This document shows, piece by piece, positions 1 to 11,100 of a stretch of DNA of 64,000 bases. The DNA lies in contig OX328132.1 of the NCBI GenBank assembly GCA_946811695.1, positions 127,716,808-127,780,807 on the forward strand, written 5' to 3'. The notes under the pieces were generated by a model. The model was not told the origin of the DNA. It saw only the letters and a list, made by a program, of their open reading frames with translations, and made no database searches. The position numbers and the translations under genes were made by a program. This stretch comes from Gonocerus acuteangulatus. Lineage: Eukaryota > Arthropoda > Insecta > Hemiptera > Coreidae. Position 1 is the first letter of the stretch. Every line of letters starts with the position of its first letter.

Positions 1-313
1 TTAAATATAAAAACGCATTATTACTTTAAAAACTTAAGGTATAAATTTATGACCAGTTTTGTTCTTGTTTCAGGTTTTGGGGCAATCAGCAACAAGCATA
101 ATGAATCTCCACAGATAGCATACGTGAAACAATCTTCTGAAAAGCTTAGACTTAAATAAAGTCGATTTAAAATAAATGTTGTGTGTAAATATACTTTTTC
201 CCAGTATTGATATATAAATTAAACATCCAGAATCCTGAAATAAATCTTGTAACAGTTCAAGGACTATTTATTTACATTTAATCACCTATATTCCTATAAG
301 ACTTTTTCGATGG

Positions 314-356
<43 letters not shown>

Positions 357-645
357 ACACATACCAGTTATCTGTTGAAAACATACTCTTCAATCAAAAC
401 CTTTAGTGAATTCTTTTAACATCTAAGACATCCCAATTCATCCTCAAGAGCCACTTTTTGCTATCTATGCAATGTATAACTTTAAAAACATTTAAGTAAC
501 TTTAAAAACAGTTATCTGAGATTCTATAGAAATATTCAATAATGATTCTTCAACTAATTTGAGTAATATTCTGAATCCTAACTAAACTTGCCTTTACAAG
601 CTCCTGCAGCTAACTATTCTCCAATTCCTCAGATCTTTATATTAA
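1..645. other. AT-rich DNA, no feature seen
   Basis: Only an A-homopolymer of about 30 bases near 320-350. No open frame or repeat recognised. Confidence 0.5.
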
Positions 646-647
646 AC

Positions 648-778
648 TAGCTCTTACCCGGTGTGCAATGCTACACCTAATTTATATTAAATATCTGTAG
701 CCGGGGCGTGCCATGCTACACATGCTTCATATTAAATAGTTGTAACCCAGCTTCCATGGTATGCCTACTTTATATTAT
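648..778. repeat. Degenerate tandem repeat, ~57 bp period, ~2.3 copies
   Basis: Three diverged starts (CTCTTACCCGGTG, CTGTAGCCGGGGCG, GTTGTAACCCAGC), each followed by a GCNATGCTACAC-like motif and then TTTATATTA or TTCATATTA. Confidence 0.6.
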
Positions 779-1689
779 ATATTTTAAAAAATGATTGATT
801 ATATGATATTTGTCCAAATTATGAGAATATAAGATTATAAATTGAGAGCTCAGATGAAAAAATTATTTTCCAATTTTTTTTAGTGAAAGTGGGGTGGAAA
901 ATAAATTAACCCTTATTTTAAAAAGTATACTATTTTTAAAAAGTACCCTTATTTTAAAAAGTATACTTATTTAAAAAAAGTACCGTTATTTTAAAATGTT
1001 CTTACAATTAAATGATTCCGAATCATTTAATTGCAATACCGTTTTAAAGAAAATCCAAACCAAACTCCCTGTGTTTAATTTTTTTAAAGAAAAAAAAATG
1101 TGTGGTCCATAAATAAATAGCAATAAAATTGAGGCATTTAATTAAGGTTATGATTAGTTATAAGTTTAAATAATTATAACTGAAACTATATTCTTTATTT
1201 TCATTGATTTTTTTTTAAATATAATATTTTTTTATTTTAAGAGCTTCACACCTAAAGCTAAAACCTCAACCTTGCGCAAATATAATATTAATATGTTATA
1301 TTGTTTACCTGTTCATGTAATAATCTGTGACTGAGTTTTTTTTTTTTATGAATGAAAAAGGCAGGTAAGTGGTGCAGGGTTAATGTTATTTATGCCAAAG
1401 GAAAGTTTTAACATATTGTTTCAAATACACTTTCACATATTTTTTTCATTTTTTTCCCCTTTCTATTAAAGCTTCTGTTTCAAATTTTATGGTTCATGAG
1501 CTCTTCTATAAGGATAGTCCTTCTATCATAGGAAATAGGGGCATCTAAGAAGAAAAACAAATTTAAGATATTCTTCTTGCAGTTATGGACAACAATGAAT
1601 TAAAGATATTTGGGAATTTCAATAACGACATTGATTTGGCGAGCAACAATATTTTTACCATAATTGCAACTGTATTTAAAAATTTAGTT

Positions 1690-2318
1690 CAAGAGCTGGT
1701 AACACACTTTTCAAGTGTTTTATGCACCTTGAAATTTTGCTATAGTGGGTCTCTAGGGTAGATAAAAAGGTAATCAGGTAATCAGTAACAAACTATGGGC
1801 CAAAAATAGTATTTTATTCAGAAGCCATAATTCTTTAATGTAAAATTAAGGCAATTCTATAATGAATAATATATAAGGCAGACACTTTTAAGGGAGATAA
1901 CATATAAAAAAAACCGAAGTGGGTTTTTTGTAATATTAAATGAAGTTTTTTCTTCACACCGCTATTTAAACACCATAATTCAAAATAATTACAAAAGGGC
2001 AGACACTATTTCTGAGGTTTAGTAATCAGCAAACATGAAAATAAATTTAGCCGATGAGAGACTGCAATACACTGCGTGTAACCGTAAGAGTGAGTGAGAG
2101 CACCAACCATAAGGACAGGACAGTTGTGGTAGTTCTAGAAATAAAGCAACTTGCCTTAACTATACATTAAAGATTGTGAATAAAATACTATTTTTGTGAC
2201 ATATTTTTTCCCCTATGGTCCAGGAAACACATATATGCCTTACCTTCCCACGAGATGTAATACAGCAAAATTCCAAGGTGCATAAAATACTTCATGAAAT
2301 TTGCGTTACCAGCTCTCC
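1690..2318. repeat. Diverged inverted-repeat element
   Basis: 1690-1745 (GAGCTGGTAAC, TTTTATGCACCTTG, ATTTTGCT) recurs inverted at 2262-2318. The 500 bp between is AT-rich with no coding potential. Class unknown; could be an old foldback or MITE. Confidence 0.55.
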
Positions 2319-2739
2319 GACAAAATGGTGACAGTCAGAGGATATAACTATCTCAGACAAAAGAAAGCATATGTCAGAATATAATAGATATTAAATTAAT
2401 AAAAAATTGCATGGGAAATTTAATTACTTATTTATTTATTAAAACACCACAATTCACGTGACTTCCTCTTCTTATAAAAATAATATTTTAATACATTAAT
2501 TTATCTGCAAAAAAAAAAAAAAATAGCATACAAAAGAAATATTAATAATAATAATAAAATAATGTTTCAAAATGTGGTGAAAATTAATTAATTTATATAC
2601 ATTCATTTGTATGAATATAAACATTTATGTAATTTATTATGTACATCTATATGTAAAAAAAATGACATTGTTACAAAGAAGTTTTTAACAAAAAAAAAAA
2701 AAAAAAATCTTTATGTTTTTGGAGTTCTTTATGTATAAA

Positions 2740-4130
2740 ACAAAAAGCTCTATCTTTTTGGAGAGTCTTGGAACTTTAAACTTCACTTAAAGCTACATAT
2801 TCTGCATATTTAGACTCTTCTGTAACATCTTTTTGCTTTCTCGATTTCCAGTATAATACATTACTAAATAACCTAATAAGAAAACCAGTGGTGGATTTTC
2901 GTTCTAAATGATCATTTAAGAATATAGTCTCTACATCCATCTGTTCAACATTTAGACCCATTTGATATCATTATTTTGTTTCAAACTATCTATTTCTCTA
3001 TCCGTAGCTTTTACCCAAACATCACAATCGCTTGATCTTTATCAGATTCACCCTCAGCCAATCCAATACAGCTTATGTTTTCTTGGATAACATCAACATG
3101 CCTAGCGACAATGATTTTATTATTCAAAAGTACTTTATATCCCATTTTACTATAACCGATTAAAATGCACATATTCACCATTTTATCCCATTTAGAAGTT
3201 ATTATTTGTTCTGGTTTCGTAACAAAATCTTTACTACCATATAAATTAAAGTTAGAAACATCTGGTTTCTTTCCAAAAAATATTTCATAGGTTATTTTAT
3301 TCTCAATGGTGTTACCTAAAGAGCGATTTTTCAAATAAGTTGCACCACAGACAATTTCTGGCCAACATTTTTTTCTACAATAGCTTCTGCTAGTAAAAAA
3401 TGAGATATATTCATAATTGTTCTATTAAATCACACCGTTTAGTTCATGAACATGTATGGGGCAGGGATTAATTTTGATACCCTTTTTTTTGTAGTCATAA
3501 ATTTACTATTTAAATATTCCTTACCAATGTCACATCTCATAATACCAATTCTCTTATTTCCTAAGTTTTCAACCTCTTTTACTTATTGAACATAAGGATT
3601 AAAAACTTCTGTTTTAGGTTTAATAGTTTAAATCCTAGCAATCTTACTATAATCATCTATAAATGAAACAAAATATTTTTCACCTTTGAGACTCCTATTG
3701 TTTTCAAAAGGGACACGATTCAGTTTACAATACAAGTTTTATAAATTTATAGCATATCCAGATAAACTGATTCTTTACTGTCTTAAATGCACTTGAAGTT
3801 CTCCCAAAACTGTTACATTTCTTGATGTTTCATTTCAGTTGTTTGAATTTTATTTTTTTAACATAATCTGAAGTTTCTACATACAATTTGCAATGCTGTT
3901 GATTCCTTTAGGTGTAAACTATCAAATTTCTGAATTATATATCACCAACTTTGGTCTCCTTTGTCTTTTCAATGACATTTACACACTTCATCAGTTTCAA
4001 AAACAAAGTTAAGCGTTTTTCCACATACTACAACCCTCTCCATCAAATACTAGTACAAACCACATCACTTTATTATAACTGACATTGCAACCTTCCTTCT
4101 TTACTAAAGAGATAAAAAACTACCTCTCAA
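2740..4130 (-). mobile_element. Ty1/copia retrotransposon relic
   Basis: Minus strand, 5'-3': remnants of integrase from about 4100 downwards; an integrase C-terminal stretch at 3011-3334 (NRSLGN, YEIFFGKKPDVSNF, GSKDF, KWDK, GYSKMGYKV); then 2776-2961, where an RT motif (QMDVETIFLNDHLE) runs straight into an RNase H motif (KSTTGFL, VLYWKSRKQKDV, SKYAEYVALSE). Several frames and stops make it dead. No LTRs recognised. Confidence 0.82.
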
Positions 4131-4489
4131 CAAAAGTATTGAAATTATTAAACTTCTGAATAGAAACATGAATACTTAATTATATGATATTAGTCCAAAT
4201 TATGATTAGATAAACACAGAACGTTTTTATGATATTACTCCATATTCTGGTTAGAGCCCAGTGTTGCTCTAGGCAATCAAATTAAAATTGATTTGATATG
4301 AAGAAAATTGATCTGATATTAAGAAAATTGATCTTAAAAATTGGTCTTGTCCAAACTCTGAGAATATAAACCTATTATTTAGATAAACAAACAAAGGTTA
4401 AAACTAAAAAGGTATTTTGAAAAAGAAAAACTTTTCGCAAAAAAAAAGTTTTGTATTGCCCTTTTTCATAGAAGAAGGGGCAACACTGG

Positions 4490-4722
4490 AACAAAAATGC
4501 CGATTTCTGACTATAAACTCTTCTGTATTTGACAGTTTCGACCTCGTAACTTCCAAACTGTGAATCCTAGAAGATTTTGAGCTAGCCTACGAGATTTCCC
4601 GGATCAAGACGTACCTATGTGCGTAGTTTGGTCAATATCAGTCAAACGGTGTGGATTTGTATAAGGAACAAACAAACATACAGAGAAACAGACAGACACG
4701 TGATTTTTATATATATAGATAA
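4490..4722 (+). repeat. Single-unit fragment of the 123-bp repeat family
   Basis: AACTGTGAATCCTAGAAG, GGATCAAGACGTACCT, GTTTGGTCAATATCAGTC, GGAACAAACAAACATACAG: the same block as the arrays at 19.96-20.45 kb and 31.84-32.13 kb, here once and ending TATATATATAGAT. The tail of a LINE or Helitron-like element. Confidence 0.6.
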
Positions 4723-4883
4723 AATAATTGTTATTCTTTATTCCATAAATAGTGAATGAAAACTTGTAAAAAATTGTATTAATAAGACATTTTACCAAGT
4801 CAAATATTCAACAAATGTATAATACAGATCTTGGTAAACACCGTCTGTGACAATTTTCAAATCTATGTTTTAGAAAAAATAAC

Positions 4884-4960
4884 TTGCCAGGCTGGAATTT
4901 GAACTCAGATCCTCCTAATTTATGCTAGGCTGCTATTCCAATTAAACCAACTGGCTTCAT
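4884..4960 (-). repeat. tRNA-derived SINE head
   Basis: On the minus strand, an A-box-like GGTTTAATTGGAATAGC and a B-box-like GAGTTCAAATTCC sit about 30 bp apart. A pol III promoter of a tRNA-derived SINE, not a functional tRNA gene (no acceptor stem seen). Confidence 0.55.
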
Positions 4961-5031
4961 ATCAGATCATGGCTTCTGATAAATATGAGACCTGAAGAAA
5001 TGGTTTCATTGTCTAGTCATGCTGTGTTATG

Positions 5032-5107
5032 AAACCCCTAAGCCTAATTGGCATGGCACCTGAGCATGAAACCGGAGGATATGGGTTAAAATCAAGCCTG
5101 ACGAGTT
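5032..5107 (+). repeat. tRNA-derived SINE head, divergent from its neighbour
   Basis: A-box-like CCTAATTGGCATGGC and B-box-like GGGTTAAAATCAAGCC on the plus strand, about 70 bp from the opposite-strand head at 4884-4960, so the two point away from each other. Confidence 0.45.
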
Positions 5108-5400
5108 AATTTTTTTTTTTTATAACTTCCTTCAATCCAATATTTTCATCTCTAGGAGCATTATAAACTCATCAAAGAAGGGAGGATATTTGATCTACAT
5201 GAATTGATTTGGTACAAATGTAATTTAATGCATTCGTATGCACATAAAATAATTATTCTCAAACTATCCAATTTAACACCTTGTATAAATAAAATGCAAA
5301 TATAGTTGTTGTTGTTTTTTCTGTGAAAAAACACAATAAAATGCTCTATTTGTTGGAATATTTACTCTTAAACCACAAAACCTTTGCCATGGATGCCAAG

Positions 5401-6157
5401 TACAGTAGTACCTCTATTATCCGGGATTCCAATTAACCGGGGTCTCGATGGGGGAATTTTTATTTTTATTCCTTCTTTAAGTATTATGTACATACGAACA
5501 TATTTATTGCATTATTTTTATTTTTATCAACTAAAACACTTGATTTCATAATTATGTATTACATAGTTGTATGTATGTAATGACGATTATGTACATAAAT
5601 ATGAATTTAAATTAATTACTTCCATTGTAAACTAACGAATGGAAAACCAGCGCTGTTTTCGGAAGAATGTGATGATTCCATATTTCTGGAAGCATCTCAA
5701 TTTATTTCATATTCTTGGAACTGAAACGCTTTCACGTCTTTCTATGAATCCCCTACCGGGCTGTTAGCCTACCTAGGAAATATTTCCTCAGTTGGGCTTT
5801 AACTCTTCACTCGAGTACATACGAGTGCCGATTTCAGCAGAATTATCTTGTTACGGGCGATCAGAACAGATATAAGAAAATAATTATGTATCAAAAAACA
5901 ACAAAAACATACTGACTTTCTCGACAAAAAAATTTAATTTGAACTTGAGTTTATTTGTTCACTTATACAAATTATTAATTAATAAAACGTTTACATACAC
6001 ATTTCTCAATGCAAATAAGAAAGTTTACACGACATCTTGTACACAGTTTTTCTTCATAACCTTATAATCCAGCACATTAAGTCAATAAAATATTGTGTTT
6101 CGATTATCCGTGGACCACCCTCCCCGTCATACCCCGGATAATGGAGGTCCTACTGTA
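5401..6157. mobile_element. pogo/Tigger-like MITE with TA target duplication
   Basis: Ends CAGTAGTACCTCTATTATCC and, inverted, CAGTAGGACCTCCATTATCC, each flanked by TA (5401-5402, 6156-6157). The 753-bp interior has no transposase. TIR sequence and TA duplication are typical of the pogo branch of Tc1/mariner. Confidence 0.85.
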
Positions 6158-6159
6158 GT

Positions 6160-7300
6160 CGACTATTTCAAGCCTGTTCTTCTCTGACCTTAAATGGTAA
6201 ATTAACTAAACTCAAATTTTTTACTTGTTTTAGAGGCGTGAGTGAGATTAGTTGAAAGAAGAGCACAAAAAAGGAGCAAAATTCAACAAGAACATAAAAT
6301 TGCACAAAAATACGCTGAAGGAAAATATGATAAGTATAAGAATAGAATGAATTATTAAATATCCCCAAACATACGATAAAATGGACTCAAGCATTGAGCC
6401 AGTGAATGGTTTTTATAATGATGATACCATGTTGCTATGAAACTTCAGTAGTTCAATGTTGGCTTCAGTGGGGAAGAATGGGTTCCAAAAAAAAAAAAAA
6501 AAAAAAAAAAAATACTTTCAAAGAGCTCATCTTTTAATCCATCTGGTCAACTGGACAATTTGATTTTAAAAAAGTGAAATAAATCGGAGGTAAATGACTG
6601 CTAAATAATAAAACACCAGCATAGATTTGTAACGAATTGGTACATTGTTGATGTAGTTGTTCATCTCAAATTCACAATGAATTTTACTGGGTAAAATACA
6701 GCTCAGCATGTATTACAGTTCCCAAGAACACCACAATTTTGATATGGATATAACGGAGGAGGAAAAAGTAAAAAATAAAAAAAAAATTAATTTATAAAAT
6801 ATTTTATTGTAATGTCTTCATAATTACTTACCCATTCAATTTTTTTTAACAATATTTCATCCCTCACAGATTGAAAGAAGGATGAATATATTTTAAAGAT
6901 AATAGGTCATGTTGTAAAATTGAAATAGAAATTCTTTTAAGTTATAGAAAAAAATATGAGTAAATGTAACATTCAAATAGAATATAATAAAATCATACAT
7001 ACAACCATACATAATATAACATAAAATCATACAAACATACATATTTGTTACATTATCAGATCTTCTAATATATTCTTGTTTTCAGCTATTTTAGGTTACA
7101 AATAAAATTAATCAATTCTTATTTTTAATTATCTCAATTTTCCTCGTAAGATGTATTTAACACATTTATTTGAACAACTTAATTTAAGTAACTTTGTTTT
7201 GTCTGCATTAAAATATAAACTTTTTTTTTTTTTTTTTTTTTTTCAGTAAGAACTTGATAAATATATATAACCTAAAATTAAGAATTAATTTAATTTATTT
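6160..7300. other. AT-rich DNA with homopolymers
   Basis: A-run at about 6487-6511 and T-run at about 7218-7243. No coding frame or recognisable element. Confidence 0.5.
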
Positions 7301-7439
7301 TTTGCTTAAAGTGGCTGAAAAAGAATGATGAATATGAATATATTTACGAAGACAAGAAATTTGGGAAAATTGTTTATCCTAGCCGAATCCCATTCATCTC
7401 TTGTCTTCGTATCACTGCAATGGCTAACTATCTCCATCT

Positions 7440-7483
7440 CCATTATGAATATATATTTATATATATTCATAATGGAGATGGGA

Positions 7484-7540
<57 letters not shown>

Positions 7541-7639
7541 AATGTTGAGTTTTTTAAAGAAAAAATGCTATTCATAAATAAACCCATTTTATCTTATGTC
7601 TAATATAGGATAAAATATCTAGACATAAGATAAAATGGG

Positions 7640-7700
<61 letters not shown>
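7440..7700. repeat. (TA)n arrays with hairpin-forming spacers
   Basis: (TA)n at about 7491-7537 and 7640-7700. Between and beside them are two short inverted repeats: CTCCATCTCCATTATGAATA with its complement (about 7432-7482), and AACCCATTTTATCTTATGTC with its complement (7583-7640). Likely polymerase-slippage and foldback products. Confidence 0.8.
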
Positions 7701-7704
<4 letters not shown>

Positions 7705-7902
7705 TAAATTATAAACAAACTCACACACACACAAATAACATCAAATACATTTCTTTTTAATGGCTATTAGCTCTACAACATATATTATTGTAATATGAAA
7801 TTTACAATGAAATAATACTAACTTCATAATAAAAATAAATAAATCACATCATAATTAATTTTTACATCAAACTGTGGTAACAGATTAAACATAAGTAATA
7901 TT

Positions 7903-8162
7903 TTATACAATAACTCCAGATAATCGCATTTGCATTATTACAGCATCTTTCAGTATTTTGGTAACAGTACGAGGTTTGGTCAATTTTTCAGCAATTTCAT
8001 AAAACTTTTCTTCATTCCTCCTACAGTACATTTCTGTATCTTCCTCTAAAGCCAGTAATTTTTCATCATTTGTTTCATCCATGGTAACAACTCTTGACAA
8101 ATGTGGATTCAAACGGAAATAAGTTTTGTTTGGTAATAGGTCATTTAGTATCCTGTGGACAG
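7903..8162 (-). CDS. PNPLA8: PNPLA8 last coding exon (residues 480-565)
   Basis: Acceptor TTTGTAG then CT, which completes the split Ala codon. Encodes [19 protein letters not shown] and a Glu-rich helical tail, ending TAA at 7903-7905. The vertebrate tail is about 10 residues longer and ends SKL; here it ends GVIV, so there is no PTS1 signal. Confidence 0.94.
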
Positions 8163-11100
8163 CTACAAACAAACAATCTATTTTATATTTATCTAATCTG
8201 ATTATTTTATTTATTTTAAATATTCATACTCCTTTCTTTTCCTCTCCCCTATCATTTCTCCTGCTTGCTAGTTTTGGCAATGTGTTAAGAAAGCTTGACT
8301 GAGGGAACGTGCCAGAGGATTTCTTAACCTTAACTAATTGTAAGATTACAACCACAACAGTTCTTAATAATTGAATTCCTAAAAATTGACTACATAGCAG
8401 CTACTCGTGTTTTTTTTTTATTTGGGTACATCGACAACATTGGTCGTTTGCACCATTTTCTATTGTTCTTTTTTTAACAAATGGAGGAACTATTATCAAT
8501 TCATATAAATAAAACTAAACTAAACTATGCAAACTGTGGTTAATTCATTTTTTAAAATATATCAGAATTACTCTTAGTTCTAAATCTAATCCTAAATTGT
8601 ACGCTATTTCCATATTTACATAATGCAAGGAAAAGCATAGGACAGGAAGGAACGTAGACTCGTGTCAGCTCAAATTGAACATCAGCAGTAAGAGAACTGC
8701 AGTGCTCTACAATTCCCACGATTCTACAATCCTACCTGCCTATTTAGGCTGGGGAAAATCCTAGCCCCCACTACTACTCTCTACTAGACTCCACGCAGCT
8801 CAACACTCTGCGCTCTTCTCTCATCCCGTCCAGGCCAGTACACTACTACTATCATGCTGCCTTTTATTCATAGCCCCCGAATCTCCATCACATTTTGGTG
8901 GCAGCGGTAAAAGAGAACATCATCACATTTTGCAGCTAAAAGTAAGTACATATCTTTTTTTTTTTTTTAACTTTTTTGCTTAGAGAAATGGCTCACAAAC
9001 AATTTTTTTCTTTCAATCTTCTAACTCATTCTTCTAAACTAACAAAGACATGTTTACATATTTACAAACACGTAAACTCATCAAAAACGACATTTGTAAA
9101 TGAACAAGGGAAAAAAATCTCAGCAGAAGAAGCCATTGCTTCTTTACTAAACCAAATCAAAGAGCTTTCTGCTCAATTAAAGGACAAAAAAACAAGAAAT
9201 ACAAACTGCACCACATATCCCACACTCCACACTACTGACACTAGCAGAAATTCCTGTATTTCAAGGATCAGGAACATTGCTAGTTATAACATAATTTTTT
9301 GAACAATTGGACAATTTAGGCGCCATAGTAGGTTGGACTGACCATGATAAATTAAAAATTTTAAACATTTGACTAGCTGGAGAAGCAAAAGTTTACTGGG
9401 ACACGTTAAACTCAACTACAACCGAAATGCAATTCACTTACAAAGGTGCTAAAGAATACTTAATACAACGATTTTTCACAACTCAGCACCCCGCAGTACT
9501 ACTTTAACTCGTCTTACAGTACACGATCAAACCCGGTGAATCTATTAGAGCAACGGGAGATCGACTGTGGGGACTGAAAAACAGATTACAAACAATGATG
9601 ACAAGAGATCCCAACAACACAATGAACAAAATTGTAGATAAATTAACGACGGACAAATACATGGAAAATCTAAGTCACATATCATCTGACCTACACCAAC
9701 AATTGAAATATTGGTTACCGAAAAACCTGGATGAGAGAAGAGCGGAGAGTGTGGAGCGTGGAGTCTAGTAGAGAGTAGTAGTGGGGCTAGGATCTTCTCC
9801 AACCTAAATAGGCAGATAGGATTGGGGAATCGTGGGAATTGTAGAGCACTGCAGGTCTCTTACTGCTGATGTTCAATTTGTGCTGACACGAGTCTGCGTT
9901 CCTTCCTGTCCTATGCTTTCCCTCACAATAAACAAACTCGTTCACACTAAAAACATTCTCACAATAAATACTTGCATACACCAGATGCACTCATATACAA
10001 AATATTTACACACATATCTCAAGTAAATCATAAAAATGCTTTTGTTTTTCACAAACTATACCTGGCAGTACAATTTTCTGTCTACTAAATACTCCATCAA
10101 TTGTTTTCACAGATGGTTCCGTTCTTTTCAACAGTTCCTTTAAATTGTATGTTAATAGGTGCCGCCTCCTGGCTTCTTGGAGAGCAGTGCAGTCCAATAG
10201 GATGTGTTTAACATCCAGGAGTCTGACACTGTGCGCACATAGAGGCCATCACAACCGACCAGTTGGGGTCCATGCGTTAACCAATTGTTACAGATTCTTA
10301 AATGCGTAAACCGTACCTCGTCCTATGTTCTTACATAACGGAAGTTTTGACATTATTTGATGATAAGTGTTTATTATTATATCTATATTTTTATACATAG
10401 AAAAATATAACTTAAAATATGAAAAATGTCTATTATTAACCATATATGTGCTACAAGTGACGAGCTTTACATGCCTCACGGCACTACATACGTGAGCCAG
10501 TCATCTATCGGCCTGTGCTGCATACTTATTACCCGTGTTTCACCTTGTCTTTTAATAACTATTGGTGAATTTAATCATAATTAATTCATTATTTTTAATA
10601 ATAAAATAATAGGGGGTCTCCCGTGGTCTAGTGGCTAGCGCCTTAGATTCATATGCGGTGATGAGATGGTGGGTTCGATTCCCACCGGCGGCAGGAATTT
10701 TCTCATCTCACGGCTTGTTGGGAAAATTCCTTGCTGCACCCTGGATGTCGGCGCTAATGGCCTAGATGTTGAAGCACCGTTTAAAAAATAAATAAATAAA
10801 TAAATAAAATAATAATAATAATAATAATAATAATTTGAGGAGAAAACTCCCAAATAATAATAATTTAATTTTGTATGGCAGTTTTCAAAACATTTATTCC
10901 CACAAAGTCCAACTTGGCATTCAAATTTTGTTTCTCGGAGAATTTTTTTTTTAAACAAATCACACATCTTCAGTACCTCTGTTTTTTCAGGTTATTTCAT
11001 ACTGAATGCAGTCAAATGAATGAAAATAAAGAGAGAAATAGCAAGGCAAAAGTCAGAGTAGATTGAGAAACACTACAAAAACAAAGAATTAAAAAATTCC

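Noticed and set aside
7306..7603. Frames rich in YIYIYI
   Set aside because: Translations of (TA)n microsatellite; same for frames at 30.4 and 32.7 kb.
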